From the NCBI RefSeq assembly GCF_004343035.1, contig NZ_SMCQ01000006.1:62001-126000 (forward strand): DNA of 64,000 nucleotides, in the 5' to 3' direction. The stretch comes from Longibaculum muris. Lineage in GTDB: Bacteria; Bacillota_I; Bacilli_A; Erysipelotrichales; Coprobacillaceae. A program made the translations under genes and the position numbers. This document shows positions 36,750 through 45,709 of this stretch, piece by piece. Position 1 is the stretch's first letter, and each line of letters opens with the position of its first letter. The notes below the pieces were generated by a model that saw nothing but the letters and a program-made list of their open reading frames with translations, was not told the origin of the DNA and ran no database searches.

Positions 36750-37940
36750 TTACTGTTCATTCCATGTTGTTATTTCTTGGTGATCTATAAGCACAATAAT
36801 TTGTATATTTTGATCATCTTCTTCATTATATAAAAGCTTAGGTCGATTCTTGATTCCAAAAGTGATTGGTATTTCAAAAAATGCATCTTTATAATTAGCT
36901 TTCATTGTTATACAAATCCTTCCTTTAATTTGATGATTCCATGGATTCACATACGTCTTAAATTTACATACATCTGATATTGAAAACCAATCTGATATTT
37001 GAGCATTTTCTAAAATTGATTTATAACTTTGCTTATCACTATAAACATTATTATTAATAGATTCATAAAAAACTTCCTGACTTTTAAATATAGTTGTATT
37101 TGCCATGAATGTGTATACTGGAAATTCTAACCATTCATAATCAATAACATGAACATAACATTGTTCTTCATCTTGGGTAATTGTATACTTGACTTTTAAC
37201 TTCAAATCATCTTTTTCAACAATTTTATCAACACTCTTACCTTTATTTGAACTTTGTAGATGTATTTGGCTAGGATCTTGATGATAAGCCCTTGAAGTTG
37301 TCACTAAAAAACATCCTGAAACACTTATACATAACGTCAAAATATAAATAAACATCACAAACCATGCATTGTGTTTTACTGGTGAAAGTTTAAGTAAGTA
37401 TTGATGAGTTAATATGTCTTTTTTTACAGATGATAAAGTATAAACCAAAAATATAAACCCTATAACAAACATAATTATAGAAACAATTTCCCATATTCCT
37501 TCTAAAAACAAACCTATTATACCTATAATTTGTATAATAATATACGTCGCAAAAAATTTAGTACATCCACTTTCATGACAATATTTATTTAACCCCATAT
37601 AAATCAAATAAATTATAAGATATGTTATTGGTACAGAGATATAATAAAGATAATCTGCATATTTATAATAAGGTGTTGCAAGTACTGATAAAAAAGCAAT
37701 ATTTATTATCATATCAACAATAATGCAATAATAAGCCTTTTTAAAATACAAACTTGCATCTTTAATCATTCGTAACCCAAAATAAAGACAAAACATTCCA
37801 ATAATATCAAATATATATTTTAAGTAACCAAAATCTATTTGAAAGGAAAATAACAATAAACCTATTTGTAAATAAGTAATCATTCTGGATAATGGATGAA
37901 AAGGAAGTTGCACATATTTTTTTAATTCTATATCATTCAT
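36750..37940 (-). CDS. Polytopic membrane protein, probable partner of the ECF sigma factor
   Basis: 396 aa: about eight membrane segments (30-215) and a 180-residue extracytoplasmic C-terminal domain with many Tyr/Trp. The start codon lies inside the sigma factor gene (8-nt overlap), the usual arrangement of a sigma factor and its anti-sigma or sensor protein. No zinc-type anti-sigma motif is visible. The family is not recognised; the role is inferred from position. Confidence 0.65.
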   Translation of the reverse strand: MNDIELKKYVQLPFHPLSRMITYLQIGLLLFSFQIDFGYLKYIFDIIGMFCLYFGLRMIKDASLYFKKAYYCIIVDMIINIAFLSVLATPYYKYADYLYYISVPITYLIIYLIYMGLNKYCHESGCTKFFATYIIIQIIGIIGLFLEGIWEIVSIIMFVIGFIFLVYTLSSVKKDILTHQYLLKLSPVKHNAWFVMFIYILTLCISVSGCFLVTTSRAYHQDPSQIHLQSSNKGKSVDKIVEKDDLKLKVKYTITQDEEQCYVHVIDYEWLEFPVYTFMANTTIFKSQEVFYESINNNVYSDKQSYKSILENAQISDWFSISDVCKFKTYVNPWNHQIKGRICITMKANYKDAFFEIPITFGIKNRPKLLYNEEDDQNIQIIVLIDHQEITTWNEQ

Positions 37941-38457
37941 ATTTTTTCACCTCTTTTTCTAATAATATCTTTAATTTTTTCCTTAAGCGATAGATAGAAC
38001 TTTCAACTGATTTATATGTTTTTCCTTTTTCTAGTGAAATAGATTCAATTGTTTGAAAATAGTAAAAATACCGATAAAATAAATCTCTTTCATAAAAACT
38101 CAACTGCTCTACAATATAATCCCAATCTATCTCCTTCCCTTGAGTTTGACTTTCAAAAATATCCATACGCTCATATAAGATTTCTTCATATAAACGTTTA
38201 TTTTTTCTAACATAATTCAATCCTGTTCTTCGTGTAATTAAAGCAATATAATTCTTTAAACTTGCTTGGCAAACATCATAAGATTGTAAATGTGTCCATA
38301 ATTTTAATAAAATATCATTATAACATTCTTCAACATCTTGATGACTTAATCGTAAATTATAAAGAATATAATGTATAAGCTGCGCGTATTCTTTATCAAT
38401 ATATTCAAATGCTTTATCATTTTGATTTTGAATACTTTTTATGATTTTATTATCCAC
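37933..38457 (-). CDS. ECF-type RNA polymerase sigma factor
   Basis: 174 aa with region 2 (about 20-90: YNDILLKLWTHLQSYD, IALITRRTGLNYVRKNK) and region 4 (about 115-170: LSFYERDLFYRYFYYFQTIE, SVESSIYRLRKKLK). GTG start at 38457, preceded by GGAGGG at 8 nt. It directs transcription of unknown target genes; the adjacent membrane protein is the likely controller. Confidence 0.85.
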   Translation of the reverse strand: MDNKIIKSIQNQNDKAFEYIDKEYAQLIHYILYNLRLSHQDVEECYNDILLKLWTHLQSYDVCQASLKNYIALITRRTGLNYVRKNKRLYEEILYERMDIFESQTQGKEIDWDYIVEQLSFYERDLFYRYFYYFQTIESISLEKGKTYKSVESSIYRLRKKLKILLEKEVKKYE

Positions 38458-38669
38458 AACATCTCCCTCCTCATCTATATATACACCAATACATCCCCTT
38501 ATCCCTCAAAGATTTTTCCATTCACACAATTACTTTGATTACATAAGTTAATATTAGGTTCCCTATTAAAGCGTCATATACTCCTCTTAAATATCATACA
38601 GGGAACTTTTCTTTTGCACACATAAATTATCATGAATCATGCAATACAATGACCTATTTAAATACTATT

Positions 38670-38702
38670 CAATAAAAAAAAGACATTAAGTCTTTCTTTT
38701 TA
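38670..38702 (-). terminator. Terminator of the HAD hydrolase gene
   Basis: AAAGAC/GTCTTT stem with 5-nt loop and T run on the - strand, overlapping the stop codon. Confidence 0.75.
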
Positions 38703-39473
38703 TAGTAATTTTAAATAACAACAAGCATATTCAATTCCATCTTCCTTAATATCTTTAGTAATAAAATAAGCTAATTTTTTTACTTCCTCAATAGCATTTC
38801 CCATTGCTACTGTACAAGAAATCTGTTCAAACATACCTATATCATTTAATCCATCACCAAAGAAAATAACATCTTCCATACTTCCATGATAATATTCAAC
38901 AAATTCTTTTACCCCAGCATATTTATCATCTGGTTCATAAGCAAGACTTCCTTCTCGATAACGCATAATCTGATGAGCATTAACAGTGTCAATCCGATCT
39001 TCTTCACCTCTATGAATTGCCATAAAAACTTTATATGCATCAGTATTTAAATAGTCAAAAGTTTCATCTATTGTTAATTGAATACCTTCACAATCAAAAT
39101 CATATTGATGATTTAACATTTGTGAACTAGCAAACAATTCTTTTTGTGATGGGTTAGTCAAAAAAGCAAATGGAATCTTCTTTTCTATCAATTCCTGACT
39201 TAGTGATTGAACGATATCATGAGGTAAAGAATGAATATACTGAAGTTTCCCTTCAATAGTTAAACCATAACCCCCATCACTTACAATATTATCAATCCCT
39301 AATTTTTGTGCCGTTGGTAATATTTCTATTAATGATCTGCCTGATGCAATAGCTACTTTATATCCCTTATCTTTTAATTGTTGTATTGTTTTTCGTGTAG
39401 ATGGATAAATCACTTCCTGATTATCAACTAAATCCACTAAAGTTCCATCAATATCAAAAAATATGTATTTCAT
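38700..39473 (-). CDS. Cof-type HAD hydrolase
   Basis: 257-aa cytoplasmic phosphatase. Motif I FFDIDGTLVD (7-14), motif II IASGR, motif III Lys near 190 and motif IV FFGDGLNDIGMF are present with a C2B-type cap. Substrates of such enzymes are mostly sugar phosphates or flavin-type cofactors and cannot be predicted here. Confidence 0.9.
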   Translation of the reverse strand: MKYIFFDIDGTLVDLVDNQEVIYPSTRKTIQQLKDKGYKVAIASGRSLIEILPTAQKLGIDNIVSDGGYGLTIEGKLQYIHSLPHDIVQSLSQELIEKKIPFAFLTNPSQKELFASSQMLNHQYDFDCEGIQLTIDETFDYLNTDAYKVFMAIHRGEEDRIDTVNAHQIMRYREGSLAYEPDDKYAGVKEFVEYYHGSMEDVIFFGDGLNDIGMFEQISCTVAMGNAIEEVKKLAYFITKDIKEDGIEYACCYLKLL

Positions 39474-39624
39474 ATTTTACCCTTTCCCTATATTATATTC
39501 TGCAATATCATCATTACATTGCCATATTTTTTCTCTCCATATTATTTATTTCATCTCATTTTCGATTCTTTAATTAGTATATCACAGGTTTCATTATTTT
39601 CTTAATTATTTATATTTTTAATTA

Positions 39625-39654
39625 CAAAAAAACTAGAACATAGTGCTCTAGTTT
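39625..39654 (-). terminator. Terminator of the first csp gene
   Basis: AAACTAGA/TCTAGTTT stem and seven T on the - strand. Confidence 0.8.
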
Positions 39655-39679
39655 CATTTTTACGTCAATATTTATACAA

Positions 39680-39880
39680 TTATAATACTGTTACGTTAGA
39701 TGCTTGGTTTCCTCTATCACCTTGAGTAATATCGAAACTTACATTTTGACCTTCTTCTAAAGTTTTATATCCATAACCAGCAATTGAAGAATAATGAACA
39801 AAAATGTCCTTTCCACCATCAACTGTAATGAAACCAAAACCTTTTTCAGAATTAAACCATTTTACTTTACCTGTATTCAT
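39680..39880 (-). CDS. Cold-shock protein, copy 2
   Basis: 66-aa CspA-type OB-fold with RNP1 KGFGFI and RNP2 IFVHYS, binding single-stranded RNA/DNA. ATG at 39880 has AAAGGAGG upstream; reading further to 39970 would only translate the leader. About 85% identical to the copy at 40106. Confidence 0.95.
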   Translation of the reverse strand: MNTGKVKWFNSEKGFGFITVDGGKDIFVHYSSIAGYGYKTLEEGQNVSFDITQGDRGNQASNVTVL

Positions 39881-40014
39881 TTGAATACCTCCTTTTTTGT
39901 TTGTTAACAAAAGGAAGCTTTGATATAAAAAATCCACAAATGGAGATTGTACATCAAGTGCTAAATACAATCCTTTTTTGTGAATTATAATTTATAACCT
40001 TCTATTACTCTCTC

Positions 40015-40043
40015 ACCCTAACACGTTACAATCAATAAGTCAA
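40015..40043 (-). promoter_or_regulatory. Promoter of csp copy 2
   Basis: TTGACT (40038-40043), 17-nt spacer, poor -10 TAGGGT (40015-40020). Same layout as the stronger promoter of the other copy; leader of about 130 nt follows. Confidence 0.5.
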
Positions 40044-40073
40044 ACTTTATTTTCAATATTTAACAAAATAAAG

Positions 40074-40099
40074 AAAAAAACAAGATTTCTCTTGTTTTT
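40074..40099 (-). terminator. Terminator of csp copy 1
   Basis: ACAAGA/TCTTGT stem with T7 on the - strand. Confidence 0.8.
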
Positions 40100-40105
40100 C
40101 ATTGA

Positions 40106-40306
40106 TTATAATACTGTTACGTTAGATGCTTGAGGACCTCTGTCACCTTCAACGATGTCGAAGCTTACGTTTTGTCCTTCTTCTAATGATTTGAATCCAT
40201 TACCATTGATAGCTGAGAAATGTACGAATACATCTTTTCCACCATCAACTGTGATGAAACCAAAACCTTTTTCAGAATTAAACCATTTTACTTTACCTGT
40301 ATTCAT
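40106..40306 (-). CDS. Cold-shock protein, copy 1
   Basis: 66-aa CspA-type protein with KGFGFI and VFVHFS RNA-binding motifs. AAGGAGG 8 nt before ATG. A leader of about 128 nt precedes it and closely resembles the leader of copy 2, so both are likely controlled by RNA structure as in other csp genes. Confidence 0.95.
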   Translation of the reverse strand: MNTGKVKWFNSEKGFGFITVDGGKDVFVHFSAINGNGFKSLEEGQNVSFDIVEGDRGPQASNVTVL

Positions 40307-40469
40307 TTGAATACCTCCTTCTTTGTGTTAACAAAAGGAAGCATTGATATAAAAAATTCACATATGGAATTTGTGTACATCAAGTGCTCAATAACAATTC
40401 CCAATGTGAATCATAATTTGTTGCCTTTTATTACGGTCTCATCATAACACGTGGTGTTTTATAAGTCAA
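40307..40469 (-). promoter_or_regulatory. Promoter and long structured leader of csp copy 1
   Basis: TTGACT (40464-40469), 17-nt spacer, TATGAT (40441-40446). The leader shares long blocks (for example GAGCACTTGATGTACA and TATATCAATGCTTCCTTTTG, with a few changes) with the leader of copy 2 at 39881-40010. Confidence 0.75.
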
Positions 40470-40481
40470 ACTTTATTTCAT

Positions 40482-42122
40482 TTATTTTTTATATAATACA
40501 AGTGATTCATAAGGACGTAATTTTAAATGATTTTTTAAATCTTGTTCATGATAATTAGATAAAAGAATTTGATATTCTTCAATACCTTGGATATCAATAA
40601 ATGTATCTTCAGCATAGAAATTATTTAAGACAATAAGTTCTTCATTTTGATAATATCGCTTATATGCAAAGATACTTGGATGATCAATAAATAAGGGTTC
40701 ATACATTCCTTCACTAATGATTTGATACTCTTTTCTTAAACGTATTAATTTTTGGTAATATTTAAAAATTGAATCAGAATCATTTAAATCATTTTCAACA
40801 TTAATTGTTTGATAATTATCATTAACTTGTAGCCAAGGAGTAACATCTGAAAATCCACCATTGATTGTACTATTCCATTGCATTGGTGTTCTAGAATTAT
40901 CACGTGATTTTTCTTGTAAAATTTTATGAATTTCTTTTTCTGGTAATCCTTTATCTTTTAAAATGTGATAAGCATTAATACTTTCAACATCTCGATATTG
41001 ATTGATATCAGTAAAGTAGTGATTTGTCATACCAATTTCTTCACCTTGATAAATGTATGGTGTTCCTCTCATCATATGAATAGTGCTTGCTAGCATTTTT
41101 GCTGATTCTTTACGATATTGTTGATCATTACCAAAACGTGAAACTGATCTTGGTTGGTCATGACAATTCAAAAAGACTGCATTCCATCCATTTCCTTCTT
41201 GCATTTTAACTTGCCAGGTATGAAGTAAATCTTTAAATTCATTAAAGTCAAAAGGCATAGATGTCCACTTTTCTTTATTTACATAATCAACTTTTAAATG
41301 ATGAAAACTAAAGACCATATCTAATTCTTGATTTGCTGGATTCGTATAACCAATACAATTTTCAACACTAGTTGCTGACATTTCTCCAACTGTAATACAA
41401 TCATTAACTTTACCAAATGAATTTACATTTAATTCATGTAAGTAATCATGAACTTTTGGTTGATCACAATAGAATTGTTTCCCTAGTCCATCAGGACTAT
41501 CTTCAAAACTACGTTTATCAATATTATTAATAACATCAAAACGGAAACCTCTAATTCCTTTTTGAAGCCAAAAATTAATAACCTTGATTAATTCATTTCT
41601 AACTTCTTCATTTTGCCAATTTAAATCAGCTTGTTTCTCATCATATAAATGAAGATAATATTCATCAAATTCTGGAACATACTTCCAAGCTTTTCCACCA
41701 AACTTAGAATCCCAATTAGTAGGAAGTTGTCCGTCTTTACCTTTTTTAAAGAAATAATAATTTTTATATTTCCCATTACCTTTCAATGCTTCTTGAAACC
41801 ATTGATGTTCTGTTGAAGTATGATTAAATACCATATCAAACATCAAAGAAATATTTCTTTTTTGAGCTTCTGCAATTAAATGATCTAAGTCATCCATTGT
41901 TCCAAATATTGGATCTATCTGATAATAATCTTTAATATCATATCCACTATCTCTTTGTGGTGAAGCAAAGATTGGACACATCCAAATCATATCAATTCCT
42001 AATTCTTTTAAATAATCTAGTTTTTCAATGATGCCATTAATATCTCCTATCCCATCATGATTTGTATCATTGAAAGATTTAGGATAAATTTGATAAATGA
42101 CTTTATTTTTAAAATTTGACAT
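40482..42122 (-). CDS. treC: Trehalose-6-phosphate hydrolase (GH13)
   Basis: 546-aa cytoplasmic alpha-glucosidase that splits trehalose 6-phosphate to glucose and glucose 6-phosphate. GH13 regions: DMVFNHTS, GFRFDVINNI (nucleophile Asp), a GEMSA acid/base Glu and NCHDQPR. Start VIYQIYPKSFNDTNHDGIGD is the usual oligo-1,6-glucosidase/TreC start. Substrate is inferred from the trehalose PTS gene 12 nt upstream; other alpha-glucosidase activity is possible. Confidence 0.9.
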   Translation of the reverse strand: MSNFKNKVIYQIYPKSFNDTNHDGIGDINGIIEKLDYLKELGIDMIWMCPIFASPQRDSGYDIKDYYQIDPIFGTMDDLDHLIAEAQKRNISLMFDMVFNHTSTEHQWFQEALKGNGKYKNYYFFKKGKDGQLPTNWDSKFGGKAWKYVPEFDEYYLHLYDEKQADLNWQNEEVRNELIKVINFWLQKGIRGFRFDVINNIDKRSFEDSPDGLGKQFYCDQPKVHDYLHELNVNSFGKVNDCITVGEMSATSVENCIGYTNPANQELDMVFSFHHLKVDYVNKEKWTSMPFDFNEFKDLLHTWQVKMQEGNGWNAVFLNCHDQPRSVSRFGNDQQYRKESAKMLASTIHMMRGTPYIYQGEEIGMTNHYFTDINQYRDVESINAYHILKDKGLPEKEIHKILQEKSRDNSRTPMQWNSTINGGFSDVTPWLQVNDNYQTINVENDLNDSDSIFKYYQKLIRLRKEYQIISEGMYEPLFIDHPSIFAYKRYYQNEELIVLNNFYAEDTFIDIQGIEEYQILLSNYHEQDLKNHLKLRPYESLVLYKK

Positions 42123-42134
42123 AACGATCCTCCT

Positions 42135-44012
42135 CTATGCTATTTGAATAATATTCTGATTTAATTGAACTTCTTCTTTTTGACAAAGTTCTATATGTTG
42201 TCCAGATGTAAAAACAACAGGTGAAATTAATGATTTATGATGACTACGTACATAATCTAAATCAACTTTAGCAATGATTTGTCCTTGTTGAACTTGTTGT
42301 CCTACTTCAACTAAACATTCAAAACCTTCGCCATTTAATTCTACCGTATCCATTCCAAGATGAATAAGAACTTCAACCCCATCACTTCGTTTTAAACCGT
42401 AAGCATGTTTAGTAGGAAATGTCATAACGACTTCTCCATCAAAAGGGGCAACAACTTCACCATTTGTTAAGTCTACAGCATATCCTTCGCCCATCAAGCC
42501 TTGTGAAAAAACCTGATCTTCAACTTCTGTTAATGGCATGACTTTTCCTTGAATAGGTGATACAAAAGTTAATTCTTTTTCTACTTCAGTATTGTCTTCA
42601 TGAGTTAATTTTTGTTTTCCTACAATGTAAGTTAATCCAAATGGAATAACGATAGCCACTATCATTGCAATGAAGAAATTAAGCATATATTGAGGTAAGA
42701 TAGATAAGATTCCTGGGATTCCACCAACTCCAATAGATGCTGCCATTGTTCCTGTAGCAACTGAAATAATAGCGGCAATTGATGAACCAATCATTCCACA
42801 TACAAATGGAAATACATATTTTAAGTTAACTCCAAATAACGCTGGTTCAGTAACACCTAAATAACAGGAAATACATGCTGGAATTGAAACTTGTTTCGCA
42901 TCCTCATTATCTTTTTGTAAAACAATCATTGCTAAAACTGCTGAACCTTGAGCAATATTAGATAAAGCAATCATAGGCCAAAGGATTGTTCCGCCAAAAG
43001 AACTAGCTAATTGAGTATCAATTGCATTTGTCATATGGTGTAAACCAGTAATAACTAATGGAGCATATAAGAAACCAAATACCCCAGCAAATAACCAATT
43101 CACTGATGATGTTAATCCTGCCCAAACAATATTAGAAATATAATCTCCAATGACCCAACCAATTGGTCCTAAAATTGTATGAGCTACTAAAACTGCCAAT
43201 ACTAATGAACAAAATGGAACAATAATCATACTAATGGCAGCTGGTGATATTTTTCTAAAGAACTTTTCAAAATATACCAATGCAAATCCTGCCAAAATAG
43301 CTGGAATGACTTGTGCCTGATATCCAATCATTTGGACTTGGGCGAACCCAAAATTCCAAACTGGAATATCTGCTGCTGCAGTTGAAGCAACTGAATAAGC
43401 ATTTAATAACTGTGGTGAAACAAGGGTAATTCCTAAGACAATCCCAAGAATTTGACTTGTTCCCATCTTTTTAGTAATTGACCAAACAATTCCTACTGGC
43501 AAGAAATGAAAAACTGCTTCACCAATCAACCATAGAAAACTATCTACACCTGCCCAAAATTGAGATATTTCAACTAAAGTCTTTGTTCCATTTTCAAAAA
43601 ACTCAATAGCATCTATACAATTTCTAAATCCTAAAATCAAACCACCACAAATCAATGCAGGAATAATTGGTGCGAAGATTTCACCTAAATCGCTCATCAC
43701 TTTTTGTAATCTTGTTTGTTGACTTTTCGCAGATTGTTTGACTTGATCTTTACTCACACCTTCAATACCACTAATTTCAATAAAATCGTTATAAAACTCT
43801 TGAACCTCATTTCCAATAATAACTTGAAATTGTCCTGATTGTGTAAATGTTCCTTTAGCTGAAGGAATTTTTTCAATTGCTTGAACATCAGCTTTATCAG
43901 GATCAACCAATACAAATCGCATTCTAGTCACACAATGTGTAACTGCTTGAATGTTTTCTTTACCACCAACTTCTTTTAAGAGCTCACTTGCATCTTGACG
44001 AAACTTACCCAT
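42135..44012 (-). CDS. treB: PTS trehalose-type EIIBCA transporter
   Basis: 625-aa membrane protein that imports and phosphorylates trehalose. Order: IIB (about 1-90, phospho-Cys in AVTHCVTRMRF), IIC with about ten helices (about 105-450), IIA (about 475-625, HLGMDTVEL with phospho-His). A fused IIA is common in Firmicutes. ATG at 44012 has AAGGAGAG upstream; the reading to 44069 would translate operator DNA. Sits behind a promoter with two TreR-like operators. Confidence 0.93.
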   Translation of the reverse strand: MGKFRQDASELLKEVGGKENIQAVTHCVTRMRFVLVDPDKADVQAIEKIPSAKGTFTQSGQFQVIIGNEVQEFYNDFIEISGIEGVSKDQVKQSAKSQQTRLQKVMSDLGEIFAPIIPALICGGLILGFRNCIDAIEFFENGTKTLVEISQFWAGVDSFLWLIGEAVFHFLPVGIVWSITKKMGTSQILGIVLGITLVSPQLLNAYSVASTAAADIPVWNFGFAQVQMIGYQAQVIPAILAGFALVYFEKFFRKISPAAISMIIVPFCSLVLAVLVAHTILGPIGWVIGDYISNIVWAGLTSSVNWLFAGVFGFLYAPLVITGLHHMTNAIDTQLASSFGGTILWPMIALSNIAQGSAVLAMIVLQKDNEDAKQVSIPACISCYLGVTEPALFGVNLKYVFPFVCGMIGSSIAAIISVATGTMAASIGVGGIPGILSILPQYMLNFFIAMIVAIVIPFGLTYIVGKQKLTHEDNTEVEKELTFVSPIQGKVMPLTEVEDQVFSQGLMGEGYAVDLTNGEVVAPFDGEVVMTFPTKHAYGLKRSDGVEVLIHLGMDTVELNGEGFECLVEVGQQVQQGQIIAKVDLDYVRSHHKSLISPVVFTSGQHIELCQKEEVQLNQNIIQIA

Positions 44013-44035
44013 AATTTTTCTCTCCTTTTTAAACT

Positions 44036-44088
44036 TGTACGTACATCTTTGACGAACATATCTTAACATGTACGTACATGTATGTCAA
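44036..44088 (-). promoter_or_regulatory. treB promoter with two TreR-like operators
   Basis: TTGACA (44083-44088), 17-nt spacer, TAAGAT (44060-44065). The palindrome TGTACGTACA occupies the spacer (44069-44078) and recurs downstream at 44036-44045, 33 bp apart (three turns), so a repressor there would block polymerase and could also loop. A related site lies before treR (48249-48258). Confidence 0.85.
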
Positions 44089-44094
44089 CATAAA

Positions 44095-44127
44095 ATAAAA
44101 AGAAGTTAATTAAATTTTAACTTCTTG
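44095..44127 (-). terminator. Terminator of the MATE gene
   Basis: AGAAGTTAA/TTAACTTCT stem with T run on the - strand, overlapping the last codons. Confidence 0.8.
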
Positions 44128-45451
44128 ATTCAATAGGTAAACTTTTTGTGCACTTGCGCATATGAATAACAGCATATATAGCTACAATGAATTCAGTGAT
44201 TGGCATTGTCAACCATAAATAATCAGCATTGATTAGTGGTAACAGATAAATCAAAATGCCACTCAAAACCAATCCCCTACCAACTGATATAACAAATGAT
44301 GTTTTAGGTTTTAATAATGCTTGGAAATAATATGTTGAAAAAATATTAAATGGTAACAACAAGAAAGATAGACCATACATTCTTATAATAGGAGGAGCTA
44401 TTTGAAGAATTTCCTGAGTTGGCGTCATAAAAATTTTAACGAACATATTTGGTACAAGAAGTGCAAGAGCAGTCCATAGAATACTAAAGAAAGCAACACT
44501 ATATAATGCATATTTTAAAGTTTCTTTAATTCTATGACCAAACTTTGCACCAAAATTTGTAGAAATAATAGGTTGTGATGCTTGTCCGACACTATAGGCA
44601 CAACATTGTACAAAGGTACTAATATTAACAATAATTCCATAAATAGATAAAGCTTGACTTCCTAGATAAGCCATAATTTGTCGATTAAATAAAATAGTTA
44701 AAATTCCCATAGCTATATCGATAAAAAAAGTTGAAAATCCGGTAATCACAATCTTTTGTAATTGTTGTAATATATGTTTAGGTATAACAAAATGAAGGGT
44801 ATTTTCTTTTGATAAAAAATGTGTAAGCATGATGATACAAGAAATGACTGATCCTATTGCAGTCGCAAGTCCAGCTCCAAAGATTCCCATATCTAAAGTA
44901 AATACAAAGAAGTAATCCCCAAAGATATTAAATATTCCACCTAATAATACACCTATGGTTGCTAAAGTTGGAGCATTATCATTTCTTAAAAAGGCTGCTA
45001 ACATTTGTGTAAACAAGAAACATGGTAAAACAAACTTAATTGGTATGATGTAAGTTTGTGCAAGGGCTAAAAGATTTCCTTTTGCTCCAAAGAATATAAA
45101 TAATTCTTTATCAAAGAAAATAAGTAAAACCCACATGATTAATCCTAAAGCAGTAGAACCTATCACAGCTGATGAAAAGTATTCATTTTCATATTGATGA
45201 TGACCATCTCTTTGTCCTCTTAATGTACTGAGAATAATTGACCCACCAATTCCCATTAATAATCCCAAACTAAAAATAATATTCCAGATTGGTGCAACAA
45301 CAGCCAAAGCTGCTGTTCCATCCGGTCCTTGATATTGTCCAACAATAGCCATATCAACAATTGAATATATTGATGTTACTAATGCACTTCCAAATGCTGC
45401 AGCCAAATATTTAAAATAAAGTGATTTTAATTTTCCAGTTAAAAAGTCCAT
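44117..45451 (-). CDS. MATE family efflux transporter
   Basis: 444-aa integral membrane protein with twelve hydrophobic segments in two MatE halves, typical of Na+/H+-driven drug exporters (start LTGKLKSLYFKYLAAAFGSA; GQASQPIISTNFGAK motif at the centre). AGGAGGAG before ATG. Single gene behind a leader-peptide attenuator (45472-45527), which suggests induction by a translation-affecting compound. The substrate cannot be read from the sequence. Confidence 0.92.
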   Translation of the reverse strand: MDFLTGKLKSLYFKYLAAAFGSALVTSIYSIVDMAIVGQYQGPDGTAALAVVAPIWNIIFSLGLLMGIGGSIILSTLRGQRDGHHQYENEYFSSAVIGSTALGLIMWVLLIFFDKELFIFFGAKGNLLALAQTYIIPIKFVLPCFLFTQMLAAFLRNDNAPTLATIGVLLGGIFNIFGDYFFVFTLDMGIFGAGLATAIGSVISCIIMLTHFLSKENTLHFVIPKHILQQLQKIVITGFSTFFIDIAMGILTILFNRQIMAYLGSQALSIYGIIVNISTFVQCCAYSVGQASQPIISTNFGAKFGHRIKETLKYALYSVAFFSILWTALALLVPNMFVKIFMTPTQEILQIAPPIIRMYGLSFLLLPFNIFSTYYFQALLKPKTSFVISVGRGLVLSGILIYLLPLINADYLWLTMPITEFIVAIYAVIHMRKCTKSLPIESRS

Positions 45452-45471
45452 TGTATCTCCTCCTTTACATT

Positions 45472-45520
45472 AAAAAAGCTGGACAAAAGTATAGATTGTT
45501 GACCTATACTCTTATCCAGC
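45472..45520 (-). terminator. Attenuator hairpin in the MATE leader
   Basis: 17-bp stem without mismatches (two G-U pairs): GCTGGATAAGAGTATAG with CTATACTTTTGTCCAGC, 9-nt loop, TTTTTT tail. It is upstream of the MATE RBS, so it ends transcription before the gene unless opened. Confidence 0.9.
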
Positions 45521-45527
45521 AAATCAT
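45504..45527 (-). CDS. Leader peptide MICWIRV of the MATE gene
   Basis: Seven codons and TAG, with CGGAGGG 9 nt before ATG at 45527. Codons 3-7 and the stop make up the 5' arm of the terminator hairpin. A small hairpin GCTAATCA/TGATTTGC (one mismatch) covers the start codon. Translation or a stalled ribosome on this frame would open the terminator arm. No known leader peptide of this sequence comes to mind. Confidence 0.6.
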   Translation of the reverse strand: MICWIRV

Positions 45528-45553
45528 TTTGATTAGCCCTCCGAGCAACACAT

Positions 45554-45581
45554 ATTATAGCAAACTCATTTTGAATGTCAA
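45554..45581 (-). promoter_or_regulatory. Promoter of the MATE leader
   Basis: TTGACA (45576-45581), 16-nt spacer, TATAAT (45554-45559). Transcription would start near 45547, only about 20 nt before the leader-peptide ATG. Confidence 0.85.
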
Positions 45582-45597
45582 GACATGAAATATCTTT

Positions 45598-45708
45598 TTA
45601 TGACCTAAGAACATTTTCATTAATTCTTTCAATTTTATGCTTCTAAATAAAATATTAAATAAGCCCCATGACAATAAAGATAACAACAAACACTCTAAAA
45701 TAGATGAC
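45598..45708 (-). pseudogene. C-terminal remnant of a DUF3021 gene
   Basis: Frame reads IYFRVFVVIFIVMGLI, stop, YFI, stop, KHKIERINENVLRS, stop. The intact gene at 46458 ends VIYFGIFVVIFVVMWLIQYF then IWKQKIERINKNIHKS, so a Gln and a Trp codon became TAA and TAG. About 36 codons remain. Confidence 0.85.
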
Positions 45709-45709
45709 A

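Noticed and set aside
39881-39970. N-terminal extension of csp copy 2 to 96 aa
   Set aside because: It translates the leader and the Shine-Dalgarno; the 66-aa form from 39880 matches copy 1 and the family length.
44132-44300. treR expected beside treBC
   Set aside because: A MATE gene is there instead; the GntR gene with a matching operator is at 47485.
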